55,203 bases of DNA from Gemmatimonadota bacterium (GTDB lineage: Bacteria > Gemmatimonadota > Gemmatimonadetes > Gemmatimonadales > GWC2-71-9): the NCBI GenBank assembly GCA_003223415.1, contig QHUY01000047.1, forward strand, positions 1 through 55,203, in the 5' to 3' direction. The notes under the pieces are model-generated. The model was not told the DNA's origin. It was given only the letters and a program-made list of their open reading frames with translations, and did no database searches. A program made the translations under genes and the position numbers. Every line of letters begins with the position of its first letter. The first letter of the stretch is position 1. Positions 1 to 10,118 of the stretch are shown here, piece by piece.

Positions 1-2196
1 AAACTCTCGCCGGTCGTGGAAGTCTGCCAGTTGAAGGCCAATCCGTTGTTGGTCCCGAGCACCGACTGCCTACTCGATGGCCTGGGTCATGCGGTGCTGA
101 TATTCGGGCCCGCCACGATGGCTCTGGACTTGACGAACGAGCAGTACACTCGCAACTGGGATACGAAGTCCCCGCTGCTCGACGCAGCAATGTTCTATCG
201 CATCACCGTCCGCGGGGCGCCTAGAGGCAAGGCGCTCGGCTTCCTCGATGTCGATCCGGTCGATCAGGGCGTGAAGAACCTGAGGACGGGCGACGTCGTG
301 CAGTTCCAAGACGGCCGCACGTTGCCGATCAAGGTGCGGATCCAGGAGGGAGCCTTCGGGTCGCGAAACCCGGATCACGTCGAGCAGGTGGTTCCGACCC
401 ACATCACAACCCCCACCGGGACGCTGGACGTCACCACGACCACGTTCTTCGCCGGCGCGCGCTTCTCCGACGGCTGGTTGCCGCAGGGCGCCGTGGAGGC
501 CGGCATCGACCAGGTCGTGGTCACGATCGAGCGCGTCCCCGTGCACGACGCGACGCCGGCAACGACCTGCCTCCAGAGCGGCCTTCTCGAGCTCGAGGGC
601 TGCTATCGCTTCCGGACCGACCCTGATCTGCACCAGTTCGGCCCGTTCCGCGTCAATGTGATCGAGGGCGTGTGTTTCGAGCTGCCGATTCACACGCAGG
701 CGCCCTTCCAGCTGCACCGGCGGGCGGAGGATGCGGAAGGCAATCCGACGGGGCCGACGGTCGCCCTCGAGGACGCGGACGCGCCGTTTCTGCGGTGCGA
801 CCGGTTCGCGGTGACCCCGCCGCTGTTGACGCTGCGGGACCTCAGCTCAGGCCGCCTCCAGGAGTTTGCGAGCGCCGGCTGGCACGCGGTGCTGCGTGGC
901 ATCGGGCGCCTCGTCACGCCGCAGGCGCTGCACGCGGTGGACCTGGGCGCCGGCGGCAGCACCGATGGGTTCAGCCGCACTGGCTATGCCCGGGGCGTGA
1001 CCATGGTGAAGACGGCGGCCACCGACAACCAGAGTGCGACGGCGGGTATGAGCGCATTGCAAGATCTGGAAGTCTGCCTGACCACATCGCATCCGACCAC
1101 CGCGCCGCTCGTGGGGGCGCCGGTGACGTTCACCGTCGGGGCCGGTGGTGGGAGGGTCGGCGGAGCCAGCAGCGTGCAGATGTCCACGGGAGCGACGGGC
1201 TGCGCGCAGGCACCCTGGACCCTGGGTTCGAGCGCGGGCGTCAATACGCTTCAGGCCACCGCACTCGCGTTCGGGAGTCCTCAGACGTTCACGGCGACAG
1301 GGGTGCCAGTGTGCGACTGTTGGACCACCAAAGCATCGATGCCCACCGCGCGCAACGCCTTGGCTGTGGGCGTGATCGACGGAGTTCTCTATGCCGTCGG
1401 TGGCATCGGCGCCGGCGGCGCCGTGGCGACGGTCGAAGCGTATGATCCAGCCAGCAATACCTGGACCACGAAAGCGCCGCTGCCCACCGCGCGCCATCGC
1501 CTGGCTGTCGGCGTGGTCAACGGAATTCTCTACGCCGTCGGCGGCTCCGGCAACCTTGGTAATCCGCCCGCCGTGCTGGCGACGGTCGAAGAGTACGATC
1601 CAGCGACCAACTCGTGGACGACCAGAGCATCGATGCCCACGGCACGACTTGACCTGGCGGTCGGTGTGGTCAACGGGATTCTCTACGCTGTCGGCGGCGT
1701 CGGCTCTCTTATCCCAGGGCTGCCCACGGTTGAAGCCTATGATCCCGCGACCGACACCTGGACGACAAAAGCGCCGATGCCCACCGCGCGCTTTGGGCTG
1801 GGTGTCGCGGCGATCAACGGGAAACTCTATGCCGTGGGGGGGGCTTCGAATGCTCCGAATGGGGGGCAATATGCAACGGTCGAAGTGTATGACCCAGCTA
1901 CGGACACATGGACAACCAAAGCGTCGATGTCCGCCACGCGGCATCTTCTTGGCCTGGGCGCAATCAACCGAACGCTTTATGCTGTTGGGGGGGAAGGTAG
2001 TATTCCCACTCTCAATACCATTGTGGGAAGCGTCGAAGCATACGATCCAGTCACCGACTTGTGGACTACTAAGGCAGTGATGCCCACCGCACGCGCCTTT
2101 CTAGGTGTCGGCGTGGTAAGCGGGATGCTGTACGCCGTTGGCGGAGCTGGACCCGGCTTCACCGTCTTGAGGTCGGTGGAAGCCTATCAACCGTAG
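1..2196 (+). CDS. Secreted/surface modular protein, N-terminal domain shared with next gene plus six-blade kelch propeller (5' partial)
   Basis: Frame open from base 1 (KLSPVVEVCQL... aligns to KLSPTVEICQL... of next ORF); six WTTKA.MPTAR...LYAVGG...VEAYDP repeats at C-terminus. Confidence 0.85.
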   Translation, partial: KLSPVVEVCQLKANPLLVPSTDCLLDGLGHAVLIFGPATMALDLTNEQYTRNWDTKSPLLDAAMFYRITVRGAPRGKALGFLDVDPVDQGVKNLRTGDVVQFQDGRTLPIKVRIQEGAFGSRNPDHVEQVVPTHITTPTGTLDVTTTTFFAGARFSDGWLPQGAVEAGIDQVVVTIERVPVHDATPATTCLQSGLLELEGCYRFRTDPDLHQFGPFRVNVIEGVCFELPIHTQAPFQLHRRAEDAEGNPTGPTVALEDADAPFLRCDRFAVTPPLLTLRDLSSGRLQEFASAGWHAVLRGIGRLVTPQALHAVDLGAGGSTDGFSRTGYARGVTMVKTAATDNQSATAGMSALQDLEVCLTTSHPTTAPLVGAPVTFTVGAGGGRVGGASSVQMSTGATGCAQAPWTLGSSAGVNTLQATALAFGSPQTFTATGVPVCDCWTTKASMPTARNALAVGVIDGVLYAVGGIGAGGAVATVEAYDPASNTWTTKAPLPTARHRLAVGVVNGILYAVGGSGNLGNPPAVLATVEEYDPATNSWTTRASMPTARLDLAVGVVNGILYAVGGVGSLIPGLPTVEAYDPATDTWTTKAPMPTARFGLGVAAINGKLYAVGGASNAPNGGQYATVEVYDPATDTWTTKASMSATRHLLGLGAINRTLYAVGGEGSIPTLNTIVGSVEAYDPVTDLWTTKAVMPTARAFLGVGVVSGMLYAVGGAGPGFTVLRSVEAYQP

Positions 2197-2224
2197 CGTG
2201 GCGCTGGTCGCGCGAATTGACGGA

Positions 2225-2248
2225 GGGCGGCTCCAACTGGAGCCGCCC
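2225..2248 (+). terminator. Hairpin GGGCGGCTCCA/TGGAGCCGCCC after kelch gene
   Basis: 11-bp perfect inverted repeat just after the stop; no long U tract but followed by GTTT. Confidence 0.5.
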
Positions 2249-2477
2249 CTCGCGTTTACGGACCTGGGAAGCTCAGTGGTGGTGGAGCGGCCTGCGGGGA
2301 CGCGAAGGTCGCGGCGCCGAATGTGATTTAGATCACCTTTCAACTCGGTGTGGGGTCTAGCGGTGTCGTTCGAGAAGTGAACCTTATCCGTGTTGCCGTT
2401 CGAAGCCCGTAGTTGCGGCGCTGCCACACCCATCGCTGCGTCTCTCCCGGGCCCACTTTGTGCTCCAGGAGCCTGTC

Positions 2478-5408
2478 ATGAGACGCCTCGGACTCGTTGT
2501 CGCCGTCACCACCGTCTTCTCCGTGGGATGTACGAAGGATCAGCCGGTGCAGCCCCCGACCACCGGAGGCCCGGCGTTTCTGATTTCGGATGGCACGCAC
2601 AGCAGCGGGAACGCGAACTTCTTTTTCCTCCCACCGCTCGTCCCGGACCCCAGCGGCAGCTCTAACTTCGACGTGGGCACGTTCAACTCCAAGCTCTCGC
2701 CCACGGTGGAAATCTGCCAACTCCACGACGACCCCCGGCAGTTCCCGACCACGGCCTGCGTCGACGGCGCGCCCGTGTTCGGACCCATGCCCATGCCCTT
2801 GGACGGTGAGCAGTACCACCTCAATTGGGATACGAAGGCTTCACCTCTCCAGGACAATCTGTTCTATCGCCTGATTGTGCGTGGCACGCGCCAGAGCAAG
2901 CCGCTCGGCTTCCTGGACCTCGATCCGGTATCGGGGGGGATGAAGAACCTGAAGACCGGGGAAGTCGTGATGTTCCAGGACGGCCGCACGCTGCCGATCA
3001 AGGTGCGCATCGAGGAGGGGGCGTTCGGCTCGACCAACCCGGATCACGTCGAGCAGGTGGTTCCGAGCCACATTACCACGCCGACGGGGACGCTGGACGT
3101 CACCACGACCACGGGCTTCGCCGGCGCGCGGTTCAGCGACGGGTGGCTGCCGAGCGGCATCGACCAGGTAGTGGTCATTATCGAGCGGGTTCCTGTGAAC
3201 GACGGGTCGCAGGGGACCAGTTGCCTCCGGAGCGGCCTCAGCGAACTCGAGGGCTGCTATCGGTTCCGGACTGATCCCGACCTGCACGGCCTTGGCCCCG
3301 ACAACACAGACCTGACATTTCGGGTGAACGTGATCGCTGGAGTGTGCTTCGAGATGTCGATACACACCGACGCACCATTCCAGCTGCACCGGCGGGAGGA
3401 GGATTCGGAGGGCACGCCGACAGGGGAGACGGTCGCCCTCCCGGACGTGGAAGCCCCCTTCCTTACGTGCGACAGGTTCGCGGCGACGGGGCCGGTGTTG
3501 ACACTGCGAGACCTGAGGTCAGGCCGCGTCCGGGAGTTTGCACGTGCCGGCTGGCATACGCTCGTGCGCGGCATCGGACGCCTCGTCACGCCGCAAGCGT
3601 TGCACGCCGTCGACCTCGGGGCCGGCGGCAGCACGGACGGCTTCAGCCGCTTCGGCTACGCCCGGGCGGGGACGATGACCAAGACCGCGGGGGACAATCA
3701 GATCGCCAGCAGCGGGACGAGAGCGCCCGTGGATCCCACGGTCTGCTTGACGACCTCACATCCTTCTCCCGCAAACCTCGTGGGCGAGCCGGTGACGTTC
3801 ACCGTTACAGCCGGGGGTGGGGCCCTGGACAGCGCTGTCGTCCATACGCATGCGGATGGGTGCGCACACGACGGATGGGTGCTCGGGTCGAGCACGACCC
3901 CTGGCGGGCAGTCGCTGAGCGCGAGCGCCGCTGTCAGCAACAGTCCCGCAACGTTCACCGCAACCGGAACACCCGTCGTGGCGGTCTTCACGGGGCGGCC
4001 GACCACTACGACGGCTGGCCAAGGCGTGCCGGTCCAGGTCACGGTGGAGAACGCCAACGGTGACACGATTAAGAACTTCCTCGGCAGCGTGACCGTCACC
4101 ATCGGCAGCAACCCGAGCGGGGGCACCCTCTCCGGCACCACCACGGTGAGCCTGGTTTCGGGAACGGCGACATTTGGCGACCTGGGCATCGCCCAGGTGG
4201 GCAATGGGTACACTCTCGTGGCCACCGCCACGAGTGCCAACGGCGTGACGCCGACTCTCGCCACGAGCGCGCCGTTCGACATCAATGCGCAGCCGGTCCA
4301 CATCGGCGTCAACAGCTTCGTCATCGACCTACGCGCCGGTATGATCGCGAACGCGTCGGTCGTTAACGGGGGCGGGTTCTACAAGGGCACGCAGGTGATG
4401 TTCGCCTCCGGCTTCGCCTACGGCACGAGAGGGAGCGATGTCCTCGTGGGCTACAACACGAGCACCGGCGCCTCCCGCTTCGACCTCAGCACGCCGCCCA
4501 CGGTCGTGGGCGCGGATCCGTTGCATACCACGGTTCCGCTGACGCCAAGGTTTGCGGGCACCGGCATCCCTGGGGTGGGTGTTACGCAGGAGTCCTTCGC
4601 CTTCTCCAGCGCTCCCGACGCGGATTACGTGTTGCTCAAGTACACGCTGAGGAACCCAGGTGGGGCTGCGGTGAATGGCGTCTTCGCCGGTTTCGTCGCC
4701 GACATGGATCTGCTGTACTCGGGAAGCGCTGGCGATGACAACGCGTCCTTCAATGCGGACCTGGGGGTGACCGTAGCCACCGAGACGAACCTGGCGTCCT
4801 TCCCGCAGGTCACTGGAATCGTGCCGATCACGAGCGCGGACGCGGCGCTCGACTACATCGGCTACATCAACGTCGGGTCGCGCCCGAGGATTGGGCCCAC
4901 CGACCCGCCGACCCTCGCGGGGTACTTCGGGTTCTTGAGCAGTGGCATCGTGAACCCCTTGCCCCTCGGCCCGAGCGATATCCGGCAGGTCATCGGGTTC
5001 GGTCCCTTCTCGATTCCCGCCGGCGGCTCGCAGGTCGTCTGGTTCGCGCTGGTTGGTGGAGACAACAGCAGCGCCTTCGGGGCGAATGTCACGGCCGCTC
5101 GTGCCAAGGCAGCGGCGCTCAGCTCCTCTTTGCTACAGTTCGCGTGTAGCCTTGAGCCGACCTTGCACTCGATCACCGGCCTGGTGTCGACCTCCATCCA
5201 GTTCGTGAACCAGACGACAGGGCCTGTGACTGTGTACTGGCTCGACTACCAGGGACAGCGAGTATTCTACAATACCCTCGCGGCCGGACAGTCCTATGAC
5301 CAGCAGACGTTCCTCACTCATCCCTGGGTGGTGACTGACGCAAGCGGCGCGTGTCTGGGAATCTGGTTGCCCTCTACAGCGCCAGGCACAGCCTTGATCG
5401 GCGGGTGA
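2478..5408 (+). CDS. Lipoprotein with domain shared with upstream kelch protein, Ig-like segment, distinct C-terminus
   Basis: Signal/lipobox-like MRRLGLVVAVTTVFSVGC; shared block DGRTLPIKVRIEEGAFGS.NPDHVEQVVPSHITTPTGTLDVTTTT; Ig-like repeat region near residues 500-600. Confidence 0.8.
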   Translation: MRRLGLVVAVTTVFSVGCTKDQPVQPPTTGGPAFLISDGTHSSGNANFFFLPPLVPDPSGSSNFDVGTFNSKLSPTVEICQLHDDPRQFPTTACVDGAPVFGPMPMPLDGEQYHLNWDTKASPLQDNLFYRLIVRGTRQSKPLGFLDLDPVSGGMKNLKTGEVVMFQDGRTLPIKVRIEEGAFGSTNPDHVEQVVPSHITTPTGTLDVTTTTGFAGARFSDGWLPSGIDQVVVIIERVPVNDGSQGTSCLRSGLSELEGCYRFRTDPDLHGLGPDNTDLTFRVNVIAGVCFEMSIHTDAPFQLHRREEDSEGTPTGETVALPDVEAPFLTCDRFAATGPVLTLRDLRSGRVREFARAGWHTLVRGIGRLVTPQALHAVDLGAGGSTDGFSRFGYARAGTMTKTAGDNQIASSGTRAPVDPTVCLTTSHPSPANLVGEPVTFTVTAGGGALDSAVVHTHADGCAHDGWVLGSSTTPGGQSLSASAAVSNSPATFTATGTPVVAVFTGRPTTTTAGQGVPVQVTVENANGDTIKNFLGSVTVTIGSNPSGGTLSGTTTVSLVSGTATFGDLGIAQVGNGYTLVATATSANGVTPTLATSAPFDINAQPVHIGVNSFVIDLRAGMIANASVVNGGGFYKGTQVMFASGFAYGTRGSDVLVGYNTSTGASRFDLSTPPTVVGADPLHTTVPLTPRFAGTGIPGVGVTQESFAFSSAPDADYVLLKYTLRNPGGAAVNGVFAGFVADMDLLYSGSAGDDNASFNADLGVTVATETNLASFPQVTGIVPITSADAALDYIGYINVGSRPRIGPTDPPTLAGYFGFLSSGIVNPLPLGPSDIRQVIGFGPFSIPAGGSQVVWFALVGGDNSSAFGANVTAARAKAAALSSSLLQFACSLEPTLHSITGLVSTSIQFVNQTTGPVTVYWLDYQGQRVFYNTLAAGQSYDQQTFLTHPWVVTDASGACLGIWLPSTAPGTALIGG

Positions 5409-5446
5409 CGCGTTTTCGGAGGACGCTCGTCTGGTGCGAGCGCAGG

Positions 5447-5470
5447 AGGGCGGCTCTGCGGAGCCGCCCT
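5447..5470 (+). terminator. Hairpin AGGGCGGCTC-TGCG-GAGCCGCCCT
   Basis: 10-bp perfect stem after stop at 5408; near copy of the 2225-2248 hairpin including downstream TCTCGTTTACGG. Confidence 0.5.
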
Positions 5471-5511
5471 TCTCGTTTACGGGTCCCGCACGAGCGGCTA
5501 GCTTCCTCCCC

Positions 5512-6354
5512 GTGCGTCCCACCACCCTCGGCATCATCGGCCTCGGCGCCATCGGCGGCTCGCTCGCGCGACGCGCCAAGCTGGCCGGCATCGCCACGGT
5601 CATCGGCTGGTCGCCCGAGCGGAGCGAGCGGGTCGCCGCCGCCCAGCAAGGGGCGCTCGATGACGCGCCCCACCATCCGCAGGACGTGGCGCGCGCGGCG
5701 GAGCTGCTGGTGCTCGCCGCGCCCCCTGCCGCCAACCTGCAGCTGCTGGAAACGCTCGCGCCGCACCTCGCGCCCGGCGCGCTCGTCACCGACGTCGGCT
5801 CGGTCAAGCGCGCCATCGTGGCACGGGCCGAGGCGCTGGGCCTGGGCACCCGGTACGCGGGCAGCCATCCGCTCGCGGGCACGCACCACCGGGGTTTCGA
5901 GGGCTCGCGGGCGGACCTGTTTCGGGGGGCCGTGGTGTACGTGACGCCTGCGGCCGGGGGCGAGGGCCCGGCACGGGAGGTGGCGCACTTCTGGAAGAAC
6001 GTGTGTGAGGCGCACCCCGTCATGGTCGACGCCGCCCGGCACGACGCCCAGGTGGCCACCTCGAGCCACGTCCCGCAGGTGGTCGCCTCGCTGCTCGCCT
6101 GCTTCCTGGCGAAGCGCCTCCCGCCCGGGGCCACGCTCGGCCCCGGCGCGCGGGACACGACGCGCCTCGCGGCCAGCGATCCCGTGCTCTGGACCGAGAT
6201 CCTCCTGATGAACCGGGATGAGCTGCTCCCCGCGCTCCGCTCCCTCGAAGAGCCGCTCGGGGAGATCGAGCGGGCGCTCGAGGCGGGGGATGCCGGCGCG
6301 CTGACCGCTTGGCTCGCTCGGGCCGCCGAGTGGCGGCGAGGAATCGACGCGTGA
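5512..6354 (+). CDS. tyrA: Prephenate dehydrogenase
   Basis: N-terminal GLGAIGGSLARRAKLAG Rossmann motif, GSHPLAGTHHRGFEGSRADLF; GTG start proposed at 5512; GTGA overlap with aroA. Confidence 0.85.
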   Translation: MRPTTLGIIGLGAIGGSLARRAKLAGIATVIGWSPERSERVAAAQQGALDDAPHHPQDVARAAELLVLAAPPAANLQLLETLAPHLAPGALVTDVGSVKRAIVARAEALGLGTRYAGSHPLAGTHHRGFEGSRADLFRGAVVYVTPAAGGEGPAREVAHFWKNVCEAHPVMVDAARHDAQVATSSHVPQVVASLLACFLAKRLPPGATLGPGARDTTRLAASDPVLWTEILLMNRDELLPALRSLEEPLGEIERALEAGDAGALTAWLARAAEWRRGIDA

Positions 6355-7640
6355 GGGTCGCGGGCACCGTGCGCGTGCCGGGCGACAAGAGCATCTCCCA
6401 TCGGGCCCTGATGCTCGCCGCGCTGGCCCGCGGCCGCAGTGAGCTCACCGGCCTGCTCACGGGGGAGGACGTAAAGAGCACGGCGCGCGTGTTGCGGCAG
6501 CTCGGCGCCGACATCTCGCCGCTCCGGGAGGACGGCCGGGTCACGGTGCACGCCTCCCGCATCACGCATCCCGCATCCCTGCTGTACTGCGGCAACTCGG
6601 GTACGACGGCCCGCCTCACCCTGGGCGTGCTGGCGGGGCAGCGCTTCGCCGCGCGGCTCACCGGCGACACGTCGCTACGGCGGCGACCGATGCGTCGGGT
6701 GACCGAGCCGCTGCGGGCGATGGGCGCCCATATAGAGGAGGAGCGTGGGGGAGGTGATTGCCTCCCTCTCACGATCCACGGCGGGAGGCTGCGGCCGCTC
6801 ACCTACACCACGCCGGTGGCGAGCGCGCAGATCAAGAGCGCGCTCCTGCTGGCGGCGCTGACCGGGCGCGTGCCGGTGACGGTCCGCGAGCCGCACCAGT
6901 CGCGCGATCACACGGAACGGCTGTTCGTGCACCTGGGGCTCGACCTGCACTTCCACGATGGAGCCATCAGCTATCAGCCGTCGGCCGCCAGAGTCCCATC
7001 GTTTCGGCTCACCGTGCCCGGGGACGCCTCCAGCGCCGCTTTTCTCGTCGCGGCGGCCGTGCTCGCGGAGGGCGGCGAGCTCTTGATCGAGAACGTCGGC
7101 GTGAACCCGACCCGCACCGGGTTCCTGGTCGTCCTGGAGCGGATGGGCGCCCACGTGAAGCGGGTGAACCTCGGCGAGCAAGGCGGCGAGCCGGTGGCCG
7201 ACCTGCTGGTGCGACCGGCCACGTTGCGCGCGACCAGTGTTGGAGCCGAGGAAGTGCCGACGCTGGTGGACGAAATCCCGGTGCTCGCCGTGCTGGCGAG
7301 CCGCGCCACTGGCGGCGGGGAGACGGTCTTTCGAGAGGTCGGAGAGCTGCGGGTGAAGGAGAGCAACCGGCTGGAGCTCGTCGCGGCGAACCTGCGGGCC
7401 GTGGGGATCGAGGCCGAGGCCCGCGGGAACGACCTGCGCGTCCGCGGCACGGATCGCCCGCCGCGGGGCCGGGTGGACACGGCGCGTGATCACCGGCTCG
7501 CCATGGCGTTCGCGGTGCTCGGCACCCTCCCGGGCGCGGCTGTGCGGCTCTCTGAGCGGCGCTCGGTGGCGATTAGCTACCCCCGGTTATTCGCGGACCT
7601 GAAACGGATTACGCCGCGTGGTGCGCGTCATCGCGATTGA
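6351..7640 (+). CDS. aroA: 3-phosphoshikimate 1-carboxyvinyltransferase (EPSP synthase)
   Basis: GDKSISHRALMLAALARG, GNSGTTARL, SAQIKSALLLAALT, KESNRLEL, DHRLAMAFAVLG motifs. Confidence 0.95.
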   Translation: MRVAGTVRVPGDKSISHRALMLAALARGRSELTGLLTGEDVKSTARVLRQLGADISPLREDGRVTVHASRITHPASLLYCGNSGTTARLTLGVLAGQRFAARLTGDTSLRRRPMRRVTEPLRAMGAHIEEERGGGDCLPLTIHGGRLRPLTYTTPVASAQIKSALLLAALTGRVPVTVREPHQSRDHTERLFVHLGLDLHFHDGAISYQPSAARVPSFRLTVPGDASSAAFLVAAAVLAEGGELLIENVGVNPTRTGFLVVLERMGAHVKRVNLGEQGGEPVADLLVRPATLRATSVGAEEVPTLVDEIPVLAVLASRATGGGETVFREVGELRVKESNRLELVAANLRAVGIEAEARGNDLRVRGTDRPPRGRVDTARDHRLAMAFAVLGTLPGAAVRLSERRSVAISYPRLFADLKRITPRGARHRD

Positions 7641-8323
7641 CGGGCCGGCGGCCTCCGGGGGGGGGGGGGGGTGGGGGGGGGGGGGGGGAATGGGCGCATC
7701 TCGATTCCGGGGCTCTGTATCGAGCCGTGACGCTCGCCGCGCTCGACAACATCGGGGAAGGGGGACAGGGGAAATGGGAAGCGCAGAAGATCGTCAATCT
7801 CGGCCAGACCCTCCCCGTGCAATTGGTGCTGGCGGAGGGCGCATTCATTCCGACGGTCGCCGGCGTGGACGTCGAGGAGGCCATCCGCTCGGAGCGGGTC
7901 ACCCGGCAGGTGTCGGCGGTGGCGGCGCTCCCCGAGGTCCGGGCCTGGGTCAACGCGCAGCAACGCCGGGCGGCGCAGGCGTATCCGGCCGGCGTCGTGG
8001 TGGACGGGCGGGACATCGGTACCGTGGTCTTCCCCGAGGCGCCGCTCAAAGTCTTCCTCACCGCCCTCGCGGATGAGCGAGCCCGGCGCCGCATTACCCA
8101 ACGCAAGGGGGGAGGGGGGGGAGGGGTGGGACAGACGCCCGACGAGGCCACGCTGCGCCGCGAGAGCGAGGTGCTGGCCGCTCGTGACGCGGCCGACGCG
8201 AGCCGGGCGGTGGCGCCGCTGCGACCGGCGGCAGACGCCGTCCTGCTCGACACGACACATCTGTCGTTCGAAGACCAGGTCGCGAGGATCGTAGCGCTGG
8301 CGCGGGAACGGTTCCCAGGGTAG
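7621..8323 (+). CDS. cmk: Cytidylate kinase, disrupted: N-terminus and body in different frames, separated by a poly-G tract
   Basis: VRVIAIDGPAASG in frame of 7621; HLDSGALYRAVTLA, GRDIGTVVFPEAPLKVFLTA, R..RRITQR in frame of 7637; P-loop GK[ST] absent. Confidence 0.85.
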
Positions 8324-8402
8324 GTTCCGCGGTCCCCAAAGCGACCCTGGGCGCCTGCCTGGGCATCGCTCGTGCCCAAACTCACTACTGAACCGGTACC
8401 GA

Positions 8403-10118
8403 ATGCTTGTAGAAGCGCAGGACCTCGAGGATTCCGCCCCCGAGCGCCCCCCCAAGAAGACCACCCACTCGCAGCTGCGCAGGATGTCCGGTGTCGAGGA
8501 GGAGTACTCCCCGGACGAAATCGCCAAGATGACGGAGCTGTACGAGGGAACGCTCTCGAACATCGAGGAAGGCGAGATCGTGAAGTCGAAGGTGCTGCGC
8601 GTGACCGATACCGCCGTCATTCTCGACGTCGGCTTCAAGTCGGAAGGCGCGGTGCCGATCGACGAGTTCAAGGACCCCAAGAGCCTCAAGGAAGGGGACG
8701 AGGTCGAGGTCTACCTCGAGCATCTCGAGGACCAGGAAGGCGCGGTGGTCCTCTCGAAGAAGAAGGCCGACTTCATGCGGGTCTGGGAGAAGATCCGCGA
8801 GGCGCACGAAAAGGACGAAGCGGTCGCCGGGACGCTGGTGAAGAAGATCAAAGGCGGCGTGGTGGTGGACCTGATGGGGGTGGACGCCTTCCTGCCGGGC
8901 AGTCAGATCGCGCTGCGGCGCGTGCCGAACATCGATGAGCTGTTGGGGCAGCGCTTCGAGTTCAAGATCATCAAGCTCAACAAGCGGCGCCGCAACATCG
9001 TCGTGTCGCGCCGCGTGCTGCTCGAGGCGGAGCGCAAGACCAAGCGCGACGTGCTGATGAAGGAGCTGTCGGTTGGTCAGGTCCGCAAGGGCGTGGTCAA
9101 GAACATCACCGACTTCGGCGCGTTCATCGATCTGGGCGGCGTGGACGGCCTGCTGCACATCACCGACATGAGCTACGGACGCGTGTCGCACCCCTCGGAG
9201 ATGGTGCATATCGGCCAGGAGCTCGAGGTGAAGGTCCTCGACATCGACTGGGAGCGCGAGCGCATCAGCCTGGGGTTGAAGCAGCTGCTGGCCTACCCGT
9301 GGCAGAACGTCGCCGCCAAGTACCCGGTCGGCACGCGCGTGCAGGGGAAAGTGGTCTCGATCACCAACTACGGCGCGTTCGTCGAGCTCGAGCCGGGCAT
9401 CGAGGGCCTGGTGCACATCTCCGAGATGAGCTGGACCCGCAACGTCCGGCATCCGTCGAAAATCGTCTCCATCGGCGAGACCATCGAGGCGGTCGTCCTC
9501 AAGGTGGATGAGACGGAGGAAAAGGTCTCCCTCGGCATGAAGCAGACCGAGGAAGATCCGTGGATGGCGCTGCCGCAGAAGTATCCGGTCGGCACCCGCC
9601 TCAAGGGCAAGGTCCGCAACCTCACCTCCTTCGGCGCGTTCGTCGAGATCGAGCCGGGTATCGACGGCCTGATCCACATCTCCGACATGTCCTGGACCAA
9701 GCGGGTGCAGCACCCCTCGGAGGTCGTCAAGAAGGGCGACGAAGTCGAGGTGCTAATTCTCAACGTGGACGCCGAGAACAAGCGGATCTCGCTGGGCCTG
9801 AAGCAGGCGCAGGAGGATCCGTGGCTCCGCATCGGCGAGACCTACCCGGTGGGCACCGAGCTGCGGGGTCGCGTGCTGCGCCTGATGGACAAAGGCGTGG
9901 TCGTCGACCTCGGCCATGACATCGAGGGCTTCGTGCCGATGTCGCAGCTGGGCATCCCCGACATCCAGAACCCCGCCGACGCGGTGAAGGAAGGCCAGGC
10001 GGTGGAGCTGAAGGTGCTGGAAGTAGACCCCATACACCATCGGATCGTGCTGGCCGCCACCGGCTTCCCCAAAGAGGACAGCATACCGGAGCCAGGGAAA
10101 CAGGACGTTCAAAGCTAG
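8403..10118 (+). CDS. rpsA: 30S ribosomal protein S1, six S1 domains
   Basis: Repeated G..V.G.V..I...GAFV.L..GI.GL.HISEMSW; located after cmk. Confidence 0.95.
   Translation: MLVEAQDLEDSAPERPPKKTTHSQLRRMSGVEEEYSPDEIAKMTELYEGTLSNIEEGEIVKSKVLRVTDTAVILDVGFKSEGAVPIDEFKDPKSLKEGDEVEVYLEHLEDQEGAVVLSKKKADFMRVWEKIREAHEKDEAVAGTLVKKIKGGVVVDLMGVDAFLPGSQIALRRVPNIDELLGQRFEFKIIKLNKRRRNIVVSRRVLLEAERKTKRDVLMKELSVGQVRKGVVKNITDFGAFIDLGGVDGLLHITDMSYGRVSHPSEMVHIGQELEVKVLDIDWERERISLGLKQLLAYPWQNVAAKYPVGTRVQGKVVSITNYGAFVELEPGIEGLVHISEMSWTRNVRHPSKIVSIGETIEAVVLKVDETEEKVSLGMKQTEEDPWMALPQKYPVGTRLKGKVRNLTSFGAFVEIEPGIDGLIHISDMSWTKRVQHPSEVVKKGDEVEVLILNVDAENKRISLGLKQAQEDPWLRIGETYPVGTELRGRVLRLMDKGVVVDLGHDIEGFVPMSQLGIPDIQNPADAVKEGQAVELKVLEVDPIHHRIVLAATGFPKEDSIPEPGKQDVQS

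Noticed and set aside
847-1944. 365-aa minus ORF with repeated RGGHRRFG blocks
   Set aside because: The repeats are the reverse strand of the kelch repeats, not an independent repeat protein.
5133-6569. 478-aa minus ORF opposite tyrA/aroA
   Set aside because: Overlaps three confidently assigned plus-strand genes; Ser/Arg/Ala-rich shadow translation.
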